Assembly (NCBI GenBank): GCA_947646735.1
Contig: CANTFK010000103.1
Coordinates: 1 to 64,000, forward strand
Direction: 5' to 3'
DNA length: 64,000 bases
Source: Peronospora farinosa
Taxonomy: Eukaryota > Oomycota > Peronosporomycetes > Peronosporales > Peronosporaceae
Shown piece by piece: positions 43,930 through 56,940 of this stretch (positions are counted from its first letter, which is position 1; every line of letters starts with the position of its first letter). The notes below the pieces were generated by a model. It was not told where the DNA came from, did not search any database, and saw only the letters and a program-made list of their open reading frames with translations. The position numbers and the translations under genes were made by a program.

Positions 43930-46480
43930 ATGGCGGGTCAATGGCGTGCGTTTCCACTGGTTTATGCGTCTTGTAGCGACTCTAACGTGACGTTACAGGT
44001 CTCATCCGATGCGCGAGACGCTCTTCTTTCTATGTGTACTAAACACATTGGCATTTTGGGCGTATTTGGCCCTCCAGCAAGTGAAACACGGCTGTTACTC
44101 CGTACTCTGCTACAATCTCAAGATGTTGACATTAGTACTGCTTCCAAGAGCAGAAATGACGTCTTGTTATGGCTATATATAAGTCAAGATCAAGTACAAG
44201 AAAATGGTGATAAAGTTCGTGTCGTTCTGGTCGCTGGAGCGTCACTTGAAGCTGAAGAACTAGAGAATCAGAAGCTGGCACTAATGCTGCTTCTCTCTTC
44301 TGTTCTTCTTTACAATACTGAAGGAGAGATAAATGCCGAGTCAGTGGAGAAGCTACAGTGGGTGGAGAAAGTGTCTCGAGTTCTGAGAGTCAAGGAAATG
44401 CAAGACGAAGACGCTGTCGGTGAGATTTTCAATTTGTAGGCACTAAGCGACCTCAATGCCTATGAGATGAATCAAATGTAGCTGATTTATTACTATGTTG
44501 ATGTACTTTATAGCAAGTGAGTTCTCATATCATGCACCAAAGTTTATTTGGCTGGCCAGAAACTTCAAGATGAAGTGGCTTAAAGACGCAGAAGGACAAA
44601 AGTTGAAGCCGATGCAGTACTTCGAGCAACATTTGGCTCCAGAAAAAGGTTATGGAGAAGCTGCTACGTATAGAAACATGTTACGCATGTACATGGAGAC
44701 GTACTTTCCAGTGAGAGATTGTGTGACGTTAAGTCGTGCGGTGGAAGGTAATGGGACGGAAAGTATAGCACCTGAGACGAATCGAAGTGAACTGCGTGCG
44801 CAATTTGTCGAGGCACTAGATAACTTGTATGGAGATTATTTGTCGAGCAATGAGCAACATCTGCCGTCAAAAAAGCTGATGGACTACAAGCTGCGCTCGG
44901 ATCAGTTTGTAAAGGTGCTCGACGCATACGTGGATGCAATAAACGCAAGGCAGCTTCCGACGATGCAGAAGGTTTTAAACACGCTGCTGGAGCAGGAGGT
45001 TGCTGAGACTTTTGCAATGACGAAGCAAAAATATGATGCAGAGATGCTAGGAATAACAGGCTTTAGGAAGGAAGACAACGATAGAAAGGCCTGCAGTGAG
45101 CGAGACCTGCACCTCGCACATTTCCGCGGTGTTGAGGCAGCCATGACTTGTATTCGTGAGGTGCGCTCGCGCCTACCAGGGAGGATGCAAGCTACATTGT
45201 TTTGTGATAAGCTGTGTGAATGGGAAGCACGAACGAAAGGCGACTTTCAGGCAACTCTAGAGCGTAACGCAACGTTATCAACCGAACTCTGCACCGAAGT
45301 TTTTGAGCGCGTTCTGCCACGAAACCTTGAGGTGATGGCCACATTGCTCGGCGAAACACCACGAGAACAATTTTCCGATGATTTGATTCGACTTCTGACG
45401 CAGTATAAGTCGGATTTACGGAGTGCAGTCGACGAGTACGCAGAACAAAGCAATGGGCCAGCTGTAGACACTTGTCTTGAGGAAGCTCTACTGAAGCCTA
45501 TCAGCGCCTCTATACAGAAATGGAGCACCATAATTTTACGGCAGTACAAAACTCACCTACGGAGCTGGAAGACCGAGAAAGAGCAGCTTGATAGCGCGTA
45601 CAAGCTTGCCACGGTGCACGAGACAGACACAATTGCCTCTGCAAACGACCAAAAGCGCTCACGCGAGGCGCAATTGGCGCAGGCGACGGAGCAGCTTTGT
45701 GAGGTGCGTCGTGCGCTCCACAGAGAGCTTAACAACAAAAAGAGTGAGCTAGAAGGTCTGACGACTGAGCTTTCGACCATGGTTTTGAGGTACAATGTCC
45801 GTGTAAAGAATGCCGAGAGCGATCTCGCTTGGGCTCGCAGTCGGACTGAGGAATTGGAGAAGTCGGTGACCGCAAGTCGTCAGCGTAAGGAGGAAAAGTT
45901 AGCTGCTGCTAAGCAAGTTATGGAGAAGCAACGCAGCTTTCGTCAAGAAGAGCGTTCGTTGCTTGTTCAGCAGAAGGAAATGTTGGTACAGCTTGTGCAA
46001 CTGGAACGTGAACTCGTGCAGAAGAGGACCAACCACGCGCAGAAGGTCTACGAGTTGCAAAACGAGCATGCAAAGACCTTGGCGAGCATACGGCTCCAGC
46101 AGGCCAAATCACAACGTCAATTGAAGTCTCAGGTGAAAAAAGAGATATGCCTCCTCAGACGCGCACATGAAGCGAACAAGAAAACGATTTTTGCGCAGAA
46201 TGCTGGCTTGGACAAAGAGATGGCTGAAATTCGGGAGAAACTAGCGGTGTATGAGGCTGAAGAGGAGATCGCCAGAGCTGCTGCCACTGCAAGCCGTAAT
46301 TTCTTCAAGTCAATGCCGATGATGTCGTTACCACTGATGCAAGCTCCTGTCGCAACTATACGTCAACCTACGAAGCGATCAAGCGAAACACCAATGGTAA
46401 AGGAGTTTACGGCTCCAGCCCGATTCAGCTCCTTAGATGACACTTCCACAAGCTCGGCGAGTCCAACTGCTCGTGCTTAG
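43930..46480 (+). CDS. Guanylate-binding-protein-like protein with lost GTPase motifs
   Basis: Exons 43930-44419 and 44514-46480 (94-nt intron, GTGAGA...TTATAG), 818 residues. The N-terminal ~280 residues follow the large GTPase domain of guanylate-binding proteins: GILGVFGP..., an LMLLLSSVLLYNTEG region and KFIWLARNFKMKW, then the C-terminal helical domain with QYFEQHLAPEKG and ETYFPVRDC. The nucleotide motifs are missing. The P-loop GxxxxGKS is replaced by GVFGPPASE, DTEG by AGAS, and the guanine-specifying RD by RN. About 350 residues of charged coiled coil follow (about 430-740), then a Ser/Pro tail. No CAAX box is present. The protein probably scaffolds or regulates rather than hydrolyses GTP. 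It could still be an active enzyme with altered chemistry, which sequence cannot exclude. Confidence 0.82.
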
Positions 46481-46577
46481 TTACGCAGAACCGCAATGTA
46501 TGCGAGCAACTTGAAGACCACTTAAAGCGCATTTACAAACGGACGCCCACTGTGGTATCTTATAAAAAGAGATGAAA
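46481..46577. other. 3' flank of the GBP-like gene
   Basis: Short 3' region before the direct repeat; probably part of the transcript's 3' UTR. Confidence 0.4.
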
Positions 46578-46680
46578 TAATACAGAGCAGAATATTCCAA
46601 GTTAAAGATACGTGTACATATCTACGGTACATCCCTGAACGACTCGGAAGAGGTAAAGCGTGTAGGAGTTCAACTACTAA
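46578..46680 (+). repeat. Direct repeat flanking the Gypsy block (left copy)
   Basis: About 102 bp, roughly 90 per cent the same as 60129-60230 in the same orientation, including ACGTGTACATATCTACGG and GTGTAGGAGTTCAAC. It is far longer than a retrotransposon target duplication. Confidence 0.85.
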
Positions 46681-46699
46681 TAAAGGCAAGTGTACCGGG

Positions 46700-47142
46700 C
46701 TAAAAGTTACACGGTTCGTTAAGCTTCGAATACTTAAGTAAAAGGGTACGAGGTACCTTAGGCCTGTCACTTGGGGGTAGCACATCAATGTGACCCACCT
46801 TCGTGAATGTGATATCCATGGATGGATTTACATTTAACGGGGATCACGCCAGTTGGGACTAGGCGTCATGGTGACGCTTCAGACAGACGTCATCAGCGAG
46901 CTTAGATATACTTAAGCTCGCACGTAAGGATACGATTCTAAAGAGACGCGTATCCGATCTTTTATATTTGACCAATCAGTAGTAAGAGTTATATTTAGTT
47001 CGTTTCTATTAAATATAAGTGAAACTTGAATTTACAACATCACACTCACTGCGCACGGGAAGACTGGAAACAGCTTCCGTGACGCAGGTAGGTGCTTGTT
47101 TTAAAGTTCATTGCGCGGATAGCTTCAAGCGTCCGACCAACA
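46700..47142 (+). repeat. Left LTR of the Gypsy block
   Basis: Aligns over about 350 bp with 59466-59891 in the same orientation; shared landmarks include GTGATATCCATGGAT, CGCCAGTTGGGACTAGG and GTGACGCAGGTAGGTGCTTG. Many substitutions and indels, especially in the first 60 bases, show that the pair is old. Its first bases are too diverged to fix the left end. Confidence 0.75.
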
Positions 47143-50100
47143 ATGCGGTTTGGCGCAGCCCAGGATGGTGTCGTATGCCATGTCAAATTTGCGTGGCAAA
47201 GCATCAGAGTGGGCTTGCTCTGCGCTTATGGCAAACGCCGATGCGTTTCCATATTGGGCGATCTTCAAGTCAAAGATTTGCGCCATGTATCAGCCGCCTA
47301 ACAACGATGTGGTGCTAATGGCGCGCTTTTTGGGAGCACGATAGGCGAAACGATCTCTGCAAGAGAATGTGCAGGAAATGCGTTCGCTGTCAGCGTCCAT
47401 AAATGTGGGCCCGATACCGGAACACATAAAGGTGCCTTCGTTTATGTATAGACTACGGCACGGCCTATCGCGTCAGGCCCTGTTTTAGAAAAATGCTAAG
47501 AACGATGGAGGAGGCACATGAAACTGCCATGGTTGAGGAGCAATCTTCGCGCCCTAGTTGATTTTGGGTCGTCGAACAACTTTGTTCGACGCCAATCGTA
47601 GATGATCGTAGGCTCAAATATGTTGATTCCGAGACCCCTCCAACGAGGTTGACGGTGCGTTTTGCAACTGGCGCATTCGTATCAGTAAAGAAACGTGTAT
47701 TGGGAATTCACTACACGCTTGAAGGCAAAAAGTACGATGATGATTTCATCGTACTTGACCTAGATGAAAAATTTGATTTTATCCTAGGATTACCATGGCT
47801 CTGGAGGTACGAGCAATGGGTCAGCTGGCAGCATCGAACCGTGAAGATGCCTATCGCTTGTTTATCAGATGGCCATCTGATGAGCGTATTGAAGCGTTCT
47901 TAAGCGTGTGAATGTACTACGAGTGTTTGTGGTGGCCTTACTTGTGGTTCGGTCGTTAGCACGACTGCACAAGAGCTCAGTGTGACACAAACACACTGTG
48001 GAGCAAGCTGCCGGCGGCTGTGCACAAGCACAGGAAGCGCCGAAGGTTCACCACTCGAATAAGTCGAGTGGACCGGGACATGAATGCTCGCTTAGAGGGC
48101 AGCATTCACCGAAGAGTAAACCGGTTGCCCAGAAGCAGCAACACGGTAGTCCTAGACCAACTGGAGAGTTGATCGTAGAGGATCTTGCTGTGGTTGCGCC
48201 ACCACAGCTAGAGGAAGTCGATGGAACAGTTTAATCGAGCCTGCGGGAATAAGTATCCAGGAAACAACTACTGAGGGAATAAGTCTCCAGGAAGTAACCG
48301 GACGTTGAACGTCTTGGTTAATGACGGATCACACGTAGGCGCTTATACGCTTGATCTGGTCGCGCCTCCGAAATTAAATTCGGAGATTACTCAGTTGCCT
48401 ACGCTAGAACCTAAAAGGTTCTTGCGTGATCTGCGTAGTGGCAAAGTCAAGCAGATCTGTGTGCTCGTCGCAGAAGACGAGTACATGACTGACATTCGGT
48501 CAGCAACAGTTTTTGCCGAGAACGAACGGGTTCTCAGCAGCTCATCAATGGAAGAAAGTGTCCTTGATGAGAAGACTCGGATTGAACGATATACATCGCA
48601 ATCCTGGGAGTCGCTGAAGTCAAATCCTTTGTACAAGGATTTGGTCGAATTCAAGGATGTATTCCCTGAATTAGTTCCGTGCGAGTTTCCTAAGGATAAA
48701 GGTACTCGACACGAGATCGACCTTGTTCCTGGCACAATATATTGTGTCATGAAGCAGTGACCATTACCTCGGGAACAGGTCGAGGCGATCGACAAGATCT
48801 TTGCCGATCGCCTAGCTGCTGGCCATGTGAGGAAGTCAACTTTTCCTCACAGCTCTCCGACCTTCTGTGTGCGCAAGGCCACAGGAGGGTGGCGGATAGT
48901 ACACGCGTTCAACAAGTTGAACGCTGCAACGATACCGGCGCAAACGCCAATACCGAGAAAGGACGTAATCATAGATGGTATGTCGAAGAGTACCATCTTT
49001 TCGTCCATGGATTTGATGGTTGGTTTCTATCAGATCCTAATGCGTGAACGGGACATCCCGTACACAGCAGTGAGCACTCCCAGTGGTATGCTCTGGGAAT
49101 GATTGGTGATGCCGCAAGGGCTTAGTAATGCACCAGCCACATTCAATTGATGTGTTTCACATCTATTGAGACCGGTGCGCGAATTCGCACCGTGTTATTT
49201 CGATGACTTGTTCGTCCATAGTCGAGCTATGGACGGGAAACAGACGTGGAAGTCCATAGACTCCACGTCCGTAAGGTTCTTACACTTATGCGCGAGCATA
49301 AGTTGTACGCCAACCTCAAGAAGTGTATATTCGCAGCTAGAGAAATACCACTTCTTGGGTGCATCGTCGGAAAGAACGGCGTACGCCCTAATCCAGAGAA
49401 GATCGAGGCGATCACCGACTAGTCAGTGCCAGTCGATGTCAAGGGACTAAGGAATTTCCTTGGGCTAGCGGCGTACTTGCACAAGTACTCGCGCAACTAC
49501 GCCGAAATGACAGTACATCTTTCTTGTTTACTCAAGAAAAATGTAAAGTGTAATTGTAACGCTAACTGTCAGCGTTCCTTTGAACGTATCAAGCAAAGCT
49601 TGATGCAATCGCCAGTATTGGCGATTGCAGATCAAGACAGACCATTTCATGTGGTCTGTGACGCTAGCGATTTTGCAATCGGCTATGCTCTGATGCAATA
49701 TGATACAGACGGCGCAGAGCGTGTCGTCTGTTATCAATCGCGTTAGCTGCAACCGGCCGAGCGCAATTACCCGGTGCATGACAAGGAACTCCTCGCCATG
49801 AAGTATGCACTGGCTAAGTTTCGCGTCTATCTCTTAGGGGATAGACCTATACAGACCATGCGTCACTACGCACGGCTGTAAACAGCCTACACCTCTCGTA
49901 ACGAATGGCGAGGTGGTTGTCGTTCTTCGCGGAGTACAACTTCTCCGTGGAGTATAAACCGGGACGACTTAACGTCGTCGCCGATGCTCTCTCACGTCGG
50001 CCTGACCTAAAGCCGACAGTGCAATCCGGCAGTGATGTGAACACCACTGTCGCCACGCTGAGTACCAGCAACTTGTCGTCGAGTTTACTCGACGACAGGC

Positions 50101-53100
50101 ATGCACACAAGATGTTGATCTCGCAAGCCTGATGGATTACCTCAATGACCCAAACAAGAAAGCTAATAAGTGCTTGCCTGCCATGTATCGATCTTCTCTA
50201 GATCAATACACCCAGTGGGACGGCTTACTGTACTACAAAGCCGTCAACAACGACACGCCTCGTGTTGTTGTACCGCCACACATGATCTCAGGTTACGGAT
50301 CATGTTTGAATGTCACGATGCACCAATAATTGGGCATCGCGGCCGTGAGAAGACTTACCTCACGGTCAGTCGCGACTTTTACTGGCCACGCCAGTATAAG
50401 ATGATGTGCAAGTACGTGCGTGCTTGCGAGGTGTGTCAACGAGTGAAGCCTATTCCTCCACTCCGTTCACCATTACATCCTCTACCTGTTACGGCGAGTG
50501 CTGGGAGTCCGTATCAATGGACTTCGTCTTTGGGTTTCCCAAAGACGCTCACGGGAATAATGGTATTCTCGTGTTTGTAGACAGGTTCAGCAAGATGGTA
50601 CATCTTGTTGCTGTACCTAAGTCGATCACAGCAGAGGGCTGTGCTCGAGTGTTTATCGATACAATCTTTCGATTGCACGGTTTACCCCGTGAACTTGTGT
50701 CCGATAGGGACCCCCGGTTCACGGCTGAGTTTTGGCGTTCCGTGTTCCAAACACTTGGAACACGGCTCACAATGTCTACTTCTGACCATCCAGAAACTGA
50801 TGGTCATACTGAACGCGCCAATCGCGTCCTCGAAGAGATTCTTCGAGGGTACGTCCAATAGTTTACGAGTTGGAGTGAGTTCATGTCGATGGTCGAATTC
50901 TCCATCAACAACTTCGTGCATGCGTCCACGACGCATACACCGTTCTACGTGAATGGCCTTCGCCATCCACGTGTCCCCACCTTAGTAGAGGGTGACTCTA
51001 ATTTTAGGGGGGAGAGACTCGCTCGAGCAAGAAAAATCTGGCTCTTGCTCATCACGCGACGACGTTATGGTCGACGCGAAAAGTAAACGAAGTCGTACCT
51101 CTCGGCTTCGGTAAAGAGGAAGGAAGTTAGAGCGATGACTCTATAATAGATGACGACGATAAAGACATTAGCATCGTTCGAGGTATCACTAGCGGAAACA
51201 CTAATGTTTTGCTGATTTAGTAACAGATATCGTTGCAGTGCATTCACAAAGTACTGCAGCCAAAATCAATGAGCTAGAAGAGGATTTCCTGCTGACTCGT
51301 AAAGAGGTAGTCCGTTTCGTGCAAGATTCCATCGCAAAAGCGGTGGACAAGCAGAAACGCTACGCAGACAATAATGGAGGGCAAATGCTCGAGCATTTTT
51401 TGAGGTAATTTAGTTTTACTGTCTACAGTAAGTTTACCTAAACACGTAGTGGATAACATGGGCAGCAATAAATTTGTTCCCAAGCGCATCGGCCTATTTT
51501 GCGTATTTAATCTCCTAGACAGCCCTTACACGATTGAGCTGCTAATATGATGCGTAAGCATCCTACAACTACTTAAGACTTCTTCGTCCCTATGTTCAGT
51601 ACGCGGCTTCTTCGAACGACGAAGATAGCCGCCACTTTCAAGCATCTCCATCCGATTCTTGTGGTCAGGAACCAATTTTGTAATTAGGTCTTTTAGAGAC
51701 GAGATTACCCTTCTATTCTATACAATTTTTTGACGAGCTGTCGCCATATCGTTACATAAAGACTGAAGCCTCCCTTCATTCATTAACAGTGCGACAGCAT
51801 TGTTTGGCCGATACTTCTCGTAAACAAAGCCAAGCTGTCGCCTGGTGTCTTGTAAATATAACGCTTCTCCCTCTCGTGTATCATATTACGACGTGACTCA
51901 CGAGTTACACGGGCAAACCCGTCTAACTCAACAGACAAGTACGATAAGAGAATCGGACAGGGATTTCCCTTCACCACCGCATCCGCTGGTGGACTCTCAT
52001 GGTGGGAAGCGCTTTCTCGTGGAACGCTTGCTAATTTACCGCGAGGTGAAGGGACTTCGGACGAGTTATCTTGTCCGGTGGCGTGGCTATCCGCCTTCGG
52101 TGGATAGCTGGGAACCTCGGGCCCAACTGATGGTCGACTTTTCCGGCCTTGTCAAACAGTACGACAAGATACACCCGATGGTGAAGAAGGACCATCGGAA
52201 ACGAGCGCCCAGCGCGCTCGTAAAGGGATTGCAAAGTAGCAATCCCTTCACGCATCTCAGAAGAGATACGAGCTCTCCACCAGGGCTCAGTAAGGAGGTA
52301 CGCCTCCTTAGGCGCTCTTGACGATGTGCTTAGGCACCCCGGTCATGGGTCGCCCTAAGAGATGCATAACAGGCCTGCCTCTCTATATAACCGGTGCAAA
52401 CGATAGCATGATTCGAAAGTGCTTCGTTTTTCAAACTTATTGCGGCTAGTATAAAGTCTTTGGAACCAATCCTCTTTCCCAACGTTTAAGACGTTGGTGA
52501 TAAACGCGTTCCAAGATTGGAGGAACGCGTCAGCCTCACGCTTCTTGTGTGGGCCATACCATCGATGCTCAAGAAACACATCGATGAAATAGTCGTTCTC
52601 AGTGCGAAAATTCTTCGCACTGGCGCCAAGGCCGTGAAGCTTTGACGCATCAAACAACGGTATGGGAAACCGTTCGTTGGTCTTTCCAGACCAACGATCA
52701 AGCAGATGCTTAGATAGCATCCATGGCTTGCGATCAGGAGCAAGACGCAATACGTTGCGGTCTAAAGCCTCCTGCGTGGTGTCAACAGAAGTACCGACAC
52801 CACGAGCATTAGTGTCAACAAAAGTACCGACACCACGTGCATTGATGTCAGTAGAAGCACTGACATCACCCTTACGGTCCCCACCCGAGTCACTATCCTT
52901 CGACTCGTTTGGCGAGTCGTCTGATTCATCAGACGACCCGAACATTTCACGGTACATTGATTCACTCAATGTACCACGGTCCCTCTTCGTAACATTCGAC
53001 GACGAGGTATCACCCCGGGGAGAGCCCGGGAGTGACACAGGTGGCTTTGAGTCGGATGCGTCATCCGACTCACCAGAGTAGTCAACGACTAACTCTGGTT

Positions 53101-53377
53101 CAACATCTTCACGTGGCGAAGCGCTACGTGAACCTGAAACAAGCGTTGCAGGCTGATGTTGACTTCCAGCAAACACATTAGTGTCTGCTGGCTGAGGCTG
53201 TGAAGCCTCAGTAGCGGCTGCACACAGGCGTGCAGCCGAGTTCTTGGCTGCCTTAGCAGCGACGCGCATTGACTTTGTCATAGCGTAAAATTGTTGAATG
53301 AAAGAAAATTCAACAAGTGCTCTTTTCCCATAGTCACTAAACAGTCACTAATGTGACTGTTGGTTGAGGGGGGGTGA
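47143..53377 (+). mobile_element. Degraded Ty3/Gypsy chromodomain element A
   Basis: Plus-strand remnants in order: gag (47150-47470, with a GKASEWACSALMANA stretch), an aspartic protease whose DSG box reads DFGSSNNF near 47560, the protease tail (47649-47903), reverse transcriptase (48770-49220: FCVRKATGGWRIVHAF, a DLMVGFYQILM block, WLVMPQGLSNAP-like and CYFDDLFVHSRA), RNase H (49640-50000), zinc-binding and core integrase (50130-50950, with DRDPRFTAEFW and TERANRVLEE) and a chromodomain (about 52015-52140: YLVRWRGYPPSVDSWEPR). At least eight stops or frame changes make it inactive. An open antisense frame (52355-53281) lies after pol. A G-run tract (53364-53377) stands directly before the LTR at 53378. 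Part of the gag may belong to element B if A inserted into B. Confidence 0.88.
52355..53281 (-). CDS. Antisense open frame at the 3' end of Gypsy element A
   Basis: An intact 308-residue ATG frame on the strand opposite to the element, ending 33 bp from the pol stop. The N-terminal two thirds are low-complexity, acidic and Ser-rich, with a short repeat of the NARGVGTxVDT type. The C-terminal ~110 residues look folded: MLSKHLLDRWSG, WYGPHKKREADAFLQSWNAF, then a helix with KNFRTENDYFIDVFLEHR upstream of it. It is open although the neighbouring pol is full of stops, which suggests either a separate history or selection. It may be an element-encoded accessory protein, a captured gag-like frame or a chance frame. 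No family was recognised. Confidence 0.5.
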   Translation of the reverse strand: MTKSMRVAAKAAKNSAARLCAAATEASQPQPADTNVFAGSQHQPATLVSGSRSASPREDVEPELVVDYSGESDDASDSKPPVSLPGSPRGDTSSSNVTKRDRGTLSESMYREMFGSSDESDDSPNESKDSDSGGDRKGDVSASTDINARGVGTFVDTNARGVGTSVDTTQEALDRNVLRLAPDRKPWMLSKHLLDRWSGKTNERFPIPLFDASKLHGLGASAKNFRTENDYFIDVFLEHRWYGPHKKREADAFLQSWNAFITNVLNVGKEDWFQRLYTSRNKFEKRSTFESCYRLHRLYREAGLLCIS

Positions 53378-53837
53378 TGTAACGGGGTAAGCCCGTTATA
53401 TAACATTGACACTTATATGAAGTGTCAATAAAAATATTATTATAACTATCTAATAATATTTGACAATATTACCTTTTCTTATAATATTGTTCCTAGGTCT
53501 CCTTGAAGTTGGAGATGCCCTCTCATTGGTTGATATGGTCCATCATATCAACCAACGCGCTGACCAATGACCGATGGACGCGCGCAATGAGTGGAGGGCA
53601 AGTCGTCAACATACATAGTTTTAGTTTAATATAGTTAACATTGGTTATAACAGATAAGTTTTATTAAATAGTTAACTATATTAAATATAGTTTTCTTTTC
53701 TTTCTCAACTAAGCGTGTGGTTAGTTGACTGACTTCCTCTGCTCACGTATACGTGAGGTTCTGAGGCACCTGCTTTCACTGTCATCAGTGAAGTAAACTA
53801 TACTGTAATCAGTATAGTCGGAGGGTGCCCCATTACA
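53378..53837 (+). repeat. LTR with TGTAACGGGG...CCCCATTACA ends (3' LTR of element A)
   Basis: 460 bp with near-perfect inverted ends TGTAAYGGGG. A polypurine tract GGTTGAGGGGGGGTGA directly precedes it and no target duplication flanks it, so it is the 3' LTR of the element to its left, not a solo LTR. Directly after it comes protease-coding sequence of element B. Confidence 0.75.
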
Positions 53838-55459
53838 GAAGCTACCCCTCTGTTCAGAGCTATCGAACAAATGGGTAGCATAGTTCCTGAGGTTCCGAAA
53901 GGTCGGACCTCAACCCTTTTGGTCTATAGCGCTCGAGTACGAGGATATGACCAAGTGATGATCCTTCTCGTGGATTCGGGTGCATCACAAAACTTTGTGA
54001 ACTCGCGGCTCTGAAAAAGAGACCGACGAGTTATGAGTCGCTTTGCCAGGAAGGCAAGTGAGAAGAGGTGATCTTTCGTTTAGCGAACGGCGCGCTCGTA
54101 AAATCGGAGGAAGTTCAAGTTGAACTCGCCTTCAGTTTCAGTGACTTCTCTTGTAAAGAGAAGTTCACAGTGCTATGTATGGAGAGTCCGTATGACCTCA
54201 TCGTGTACATGCCTTGGTTGGCCCAAACACCAACCATGGATAGACTGGCGTACACACACAGTCGCTAACTCTACGCAGGGCACCGGAAAGGATGTGCTCT
54301 TGCGAGAGGCTTATGTGGCTGATGCTGTGTCCAACACGGTCGAGGGTGCGATGACAGTATGTCAATCGACACCAGGAACTACCCAGCTCGAAAGGAGTGG
54401 TGTAGTTGGAAGTGCACTGGCGGAAAGCCAGGTGACACATATTCCTACCCAGGTCGAAAAGACTGGTGTAGTGAATGAGGAGATGACAGGTAGTCATGCG
54501 TCCAATAGTCCTGCACAGAGACGAGAGCCTGTGGCAGTTGATGGTGGGATGACAGGAAATCAAGCGCCACAAGAACCGGCACAGAATCATGAGCCTGGTT
54601 CGGCTGGAAGGAGTGCGTTGGATAATACAGCAACGACACCTTCTTCCAGGTCAAAGGTCGTGGTGACTCGAAGAACGAGCACCAGACGTATTAAGACGAT
54701 CAAGGGCACGCCGAAACGAGTGACCCTTGGATCAGTCTCGGTCCAAGAAAACGGACCTACGAACGAGTTGTTCGAGGCCGTCGAAGACAAATGCCGGATG
54801 CATCCTCAGTTGAGGTGCTCTAACTTGTCTTGGCATCTGCCGAGGAGATAGTAAATCTCTCGGAGATGACGTGGGATCTGTTCCTGTCCGAACTAAAGGA
54901 AGGAAAGATCCACGAGATAGTCGCTTCAGTTCCAGAAGAGAACGTGGTGGACTGTTGCTCTTCATCCACAATGGATGAGAGCGTCTTGGAGACCGACAAA
55001 AAGAAACGGTTTGCTGCTCAATGCTGGGAAGACTTGAAGGACAGCCCGTTCTATGATATTCTGTGGAAACACCGTGATGTGTTTCCAGCAGAAGTGCCGA
55101 GCCGCCTACCGGCCGATAGGGGCATCAGGCACGAGATTAACCTGTAGCCTGGCACCAAGTATTGTGTGATCAGGCAATGGACGTTGCCGAAGGAACAAGT
55201 CGATTACATCGATGAGTTCTTCGACAAGCGAGCCAAGGCGGGACATGTACGTGAGAGCAAGTCGCCTCACTGCAGCCCGACCTTCTGTGTGCGTAAAGCA
55301 ACGGGTGAATGGCGCGTGGTTCATGCTTATAATAAGATGAACACGGCCACCATTCCGGCTCAAACGCCGATCCCGCGGAAAGATGTTTTGTTGAATTCCA
55401 TGGAAAAGTCAACCACTTCATCCTTATTGGAGTTATGAGATGGCTACTATCAGGTTCTC

Positions 55460-56518
55460 ATGAGAGATACCGATGTAGCCAAAACGGCAGTAAGCACCCC
55501 AAGAGGTATGCTGTGGGAGTGGCTTGTGATGCCACAAGGGTTGAAAAATGCTCCGGCAACATTCAACCGAGTGGTGACTCATGTGATGCGTCAGCATGGT
55601 GCCTACGCGCCCCATGGCTTTGACGATGTATTCGTGCATAGTAGGGCGGAGGACGGTCTGAGCGCGATAGAGTCGCACAATCATCATTTAGACGCTGTGT
55701 TGCAGACTCTGGGTGACGCCCAATTATACGTTAGCTTGCAAAAGTGCGTAATAGGGGTCCCCGAGATACCGGTACTGGGCTGCATCGTAAGTGCACATGG
55801 TGTACGAGCAGACCCAGAAAAGGTAAAGGCTGTAAAGGAATGGCCAGTCCCACGACATGTGAAGGATCTGCGCCAATTCCTTGGGCTCGCTGACTACTTG
55901 CATAAGTACAGCAAGAATTATGCGAAGCAGGCTAAGCCATTGTCTGACTTTTTGAAAAAGGATGCAGAATGGACTTGGTCAAAGGAGCAAGTAGATGCGC
56001 TCACATCAGTGAAGCAATCTCTTGTAGAGGCACCAGTCTTGGCATTGCCAGACGCGGATAATCCCTTTAGCGTCGTCTGCGATGCAAGCAGTTTTGCAAT
56101 CGGCAGCGCGCTCATGCAGAAGGATGGCAACGGCGTTGACCGTGTAATTTCCTATCAGTCTCGTCTTTTAAAAGCTGCCGAGCTGAATTACCCTGTGCAT
56201 GACAAGGAGCTACTTTCAATTAAGTATGCCCTTGTGAAGTTTTGGGTGCACTTCTTTGTCACCGAACCATTTGTGGTTTATACGGATCACGCATCACTGC
56301 GGACCGCTATAAATTCACCGCACCTCTCGCCTAGGATGGCGAGATGGCTAGAATTCTCCTCTGAATTTAATTTCAGAGGTGAATATAAGCCGGGTAAGTC
56401 GAATGTCTTGGCTGACGCGTTATCGCGCAGACCAGACTTCGAGGCAATACACCAGGAAAGTGTGTCTCGTGCGAAAGCACAAGGTGAGTCGTCAACATTG
56501 GCAGCCGTAAAGGCGTAA
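55460..56518 (+). pseudogene. Gypsy B reverse transcriptase palm-RNase H frame
   Basis: A 352-codon frame with WLVMPQGLKNAPATFNRVV, the FDDVFVHSRAED box in place of YxDD, FLGLADYLHKYSKNYA, then RNase H: PFSVVCDASSFAIGSALMQ, ELNYPVHDKELLSIKYAL, VVYTDHASLR and [13 protein letters not shown]. The RT fingers (55166-55438) lie upstream, separated by a stop at 55436. It can only be a fragment of the polyprotein. Confidence 0.9.
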
Positions 56519-56940
56519 CATGTGACGATCTCAACGGCCTCCGATATAAAGGAGTGTTACAGTCAGGACGAACATTGTCGCCTGCTGTTGGATTATTTTG
56601 GTGAACGAAAGGTTACCCTTCTGTCGCACCTGAAAGAGAAACTAAATCGCTTTAGTTACAGTGATGGCCTATTATGGCATCAGCTGTCACCTTGTGATCT
56701 CCTGAGAATCTATGTACATATCTCAAGCTGATGATACTTCACGAGTGCCATGATGCACCATCTAGTGGGCATCTGGGCCGTGAAAAGACATTCTTACGAG
56801 TGTCAGAGGAATTTTAATGCTTACCTATACAAAACTATATTTGCTCTTGCGAAGAGTGTCAGCGCATAAAGTCTGCACCTTCAAACAGTGCTCCACTGAA
56901 GCCACTGCCGATTCTAACGGATTGTTGGAAGTCGGTAAGT

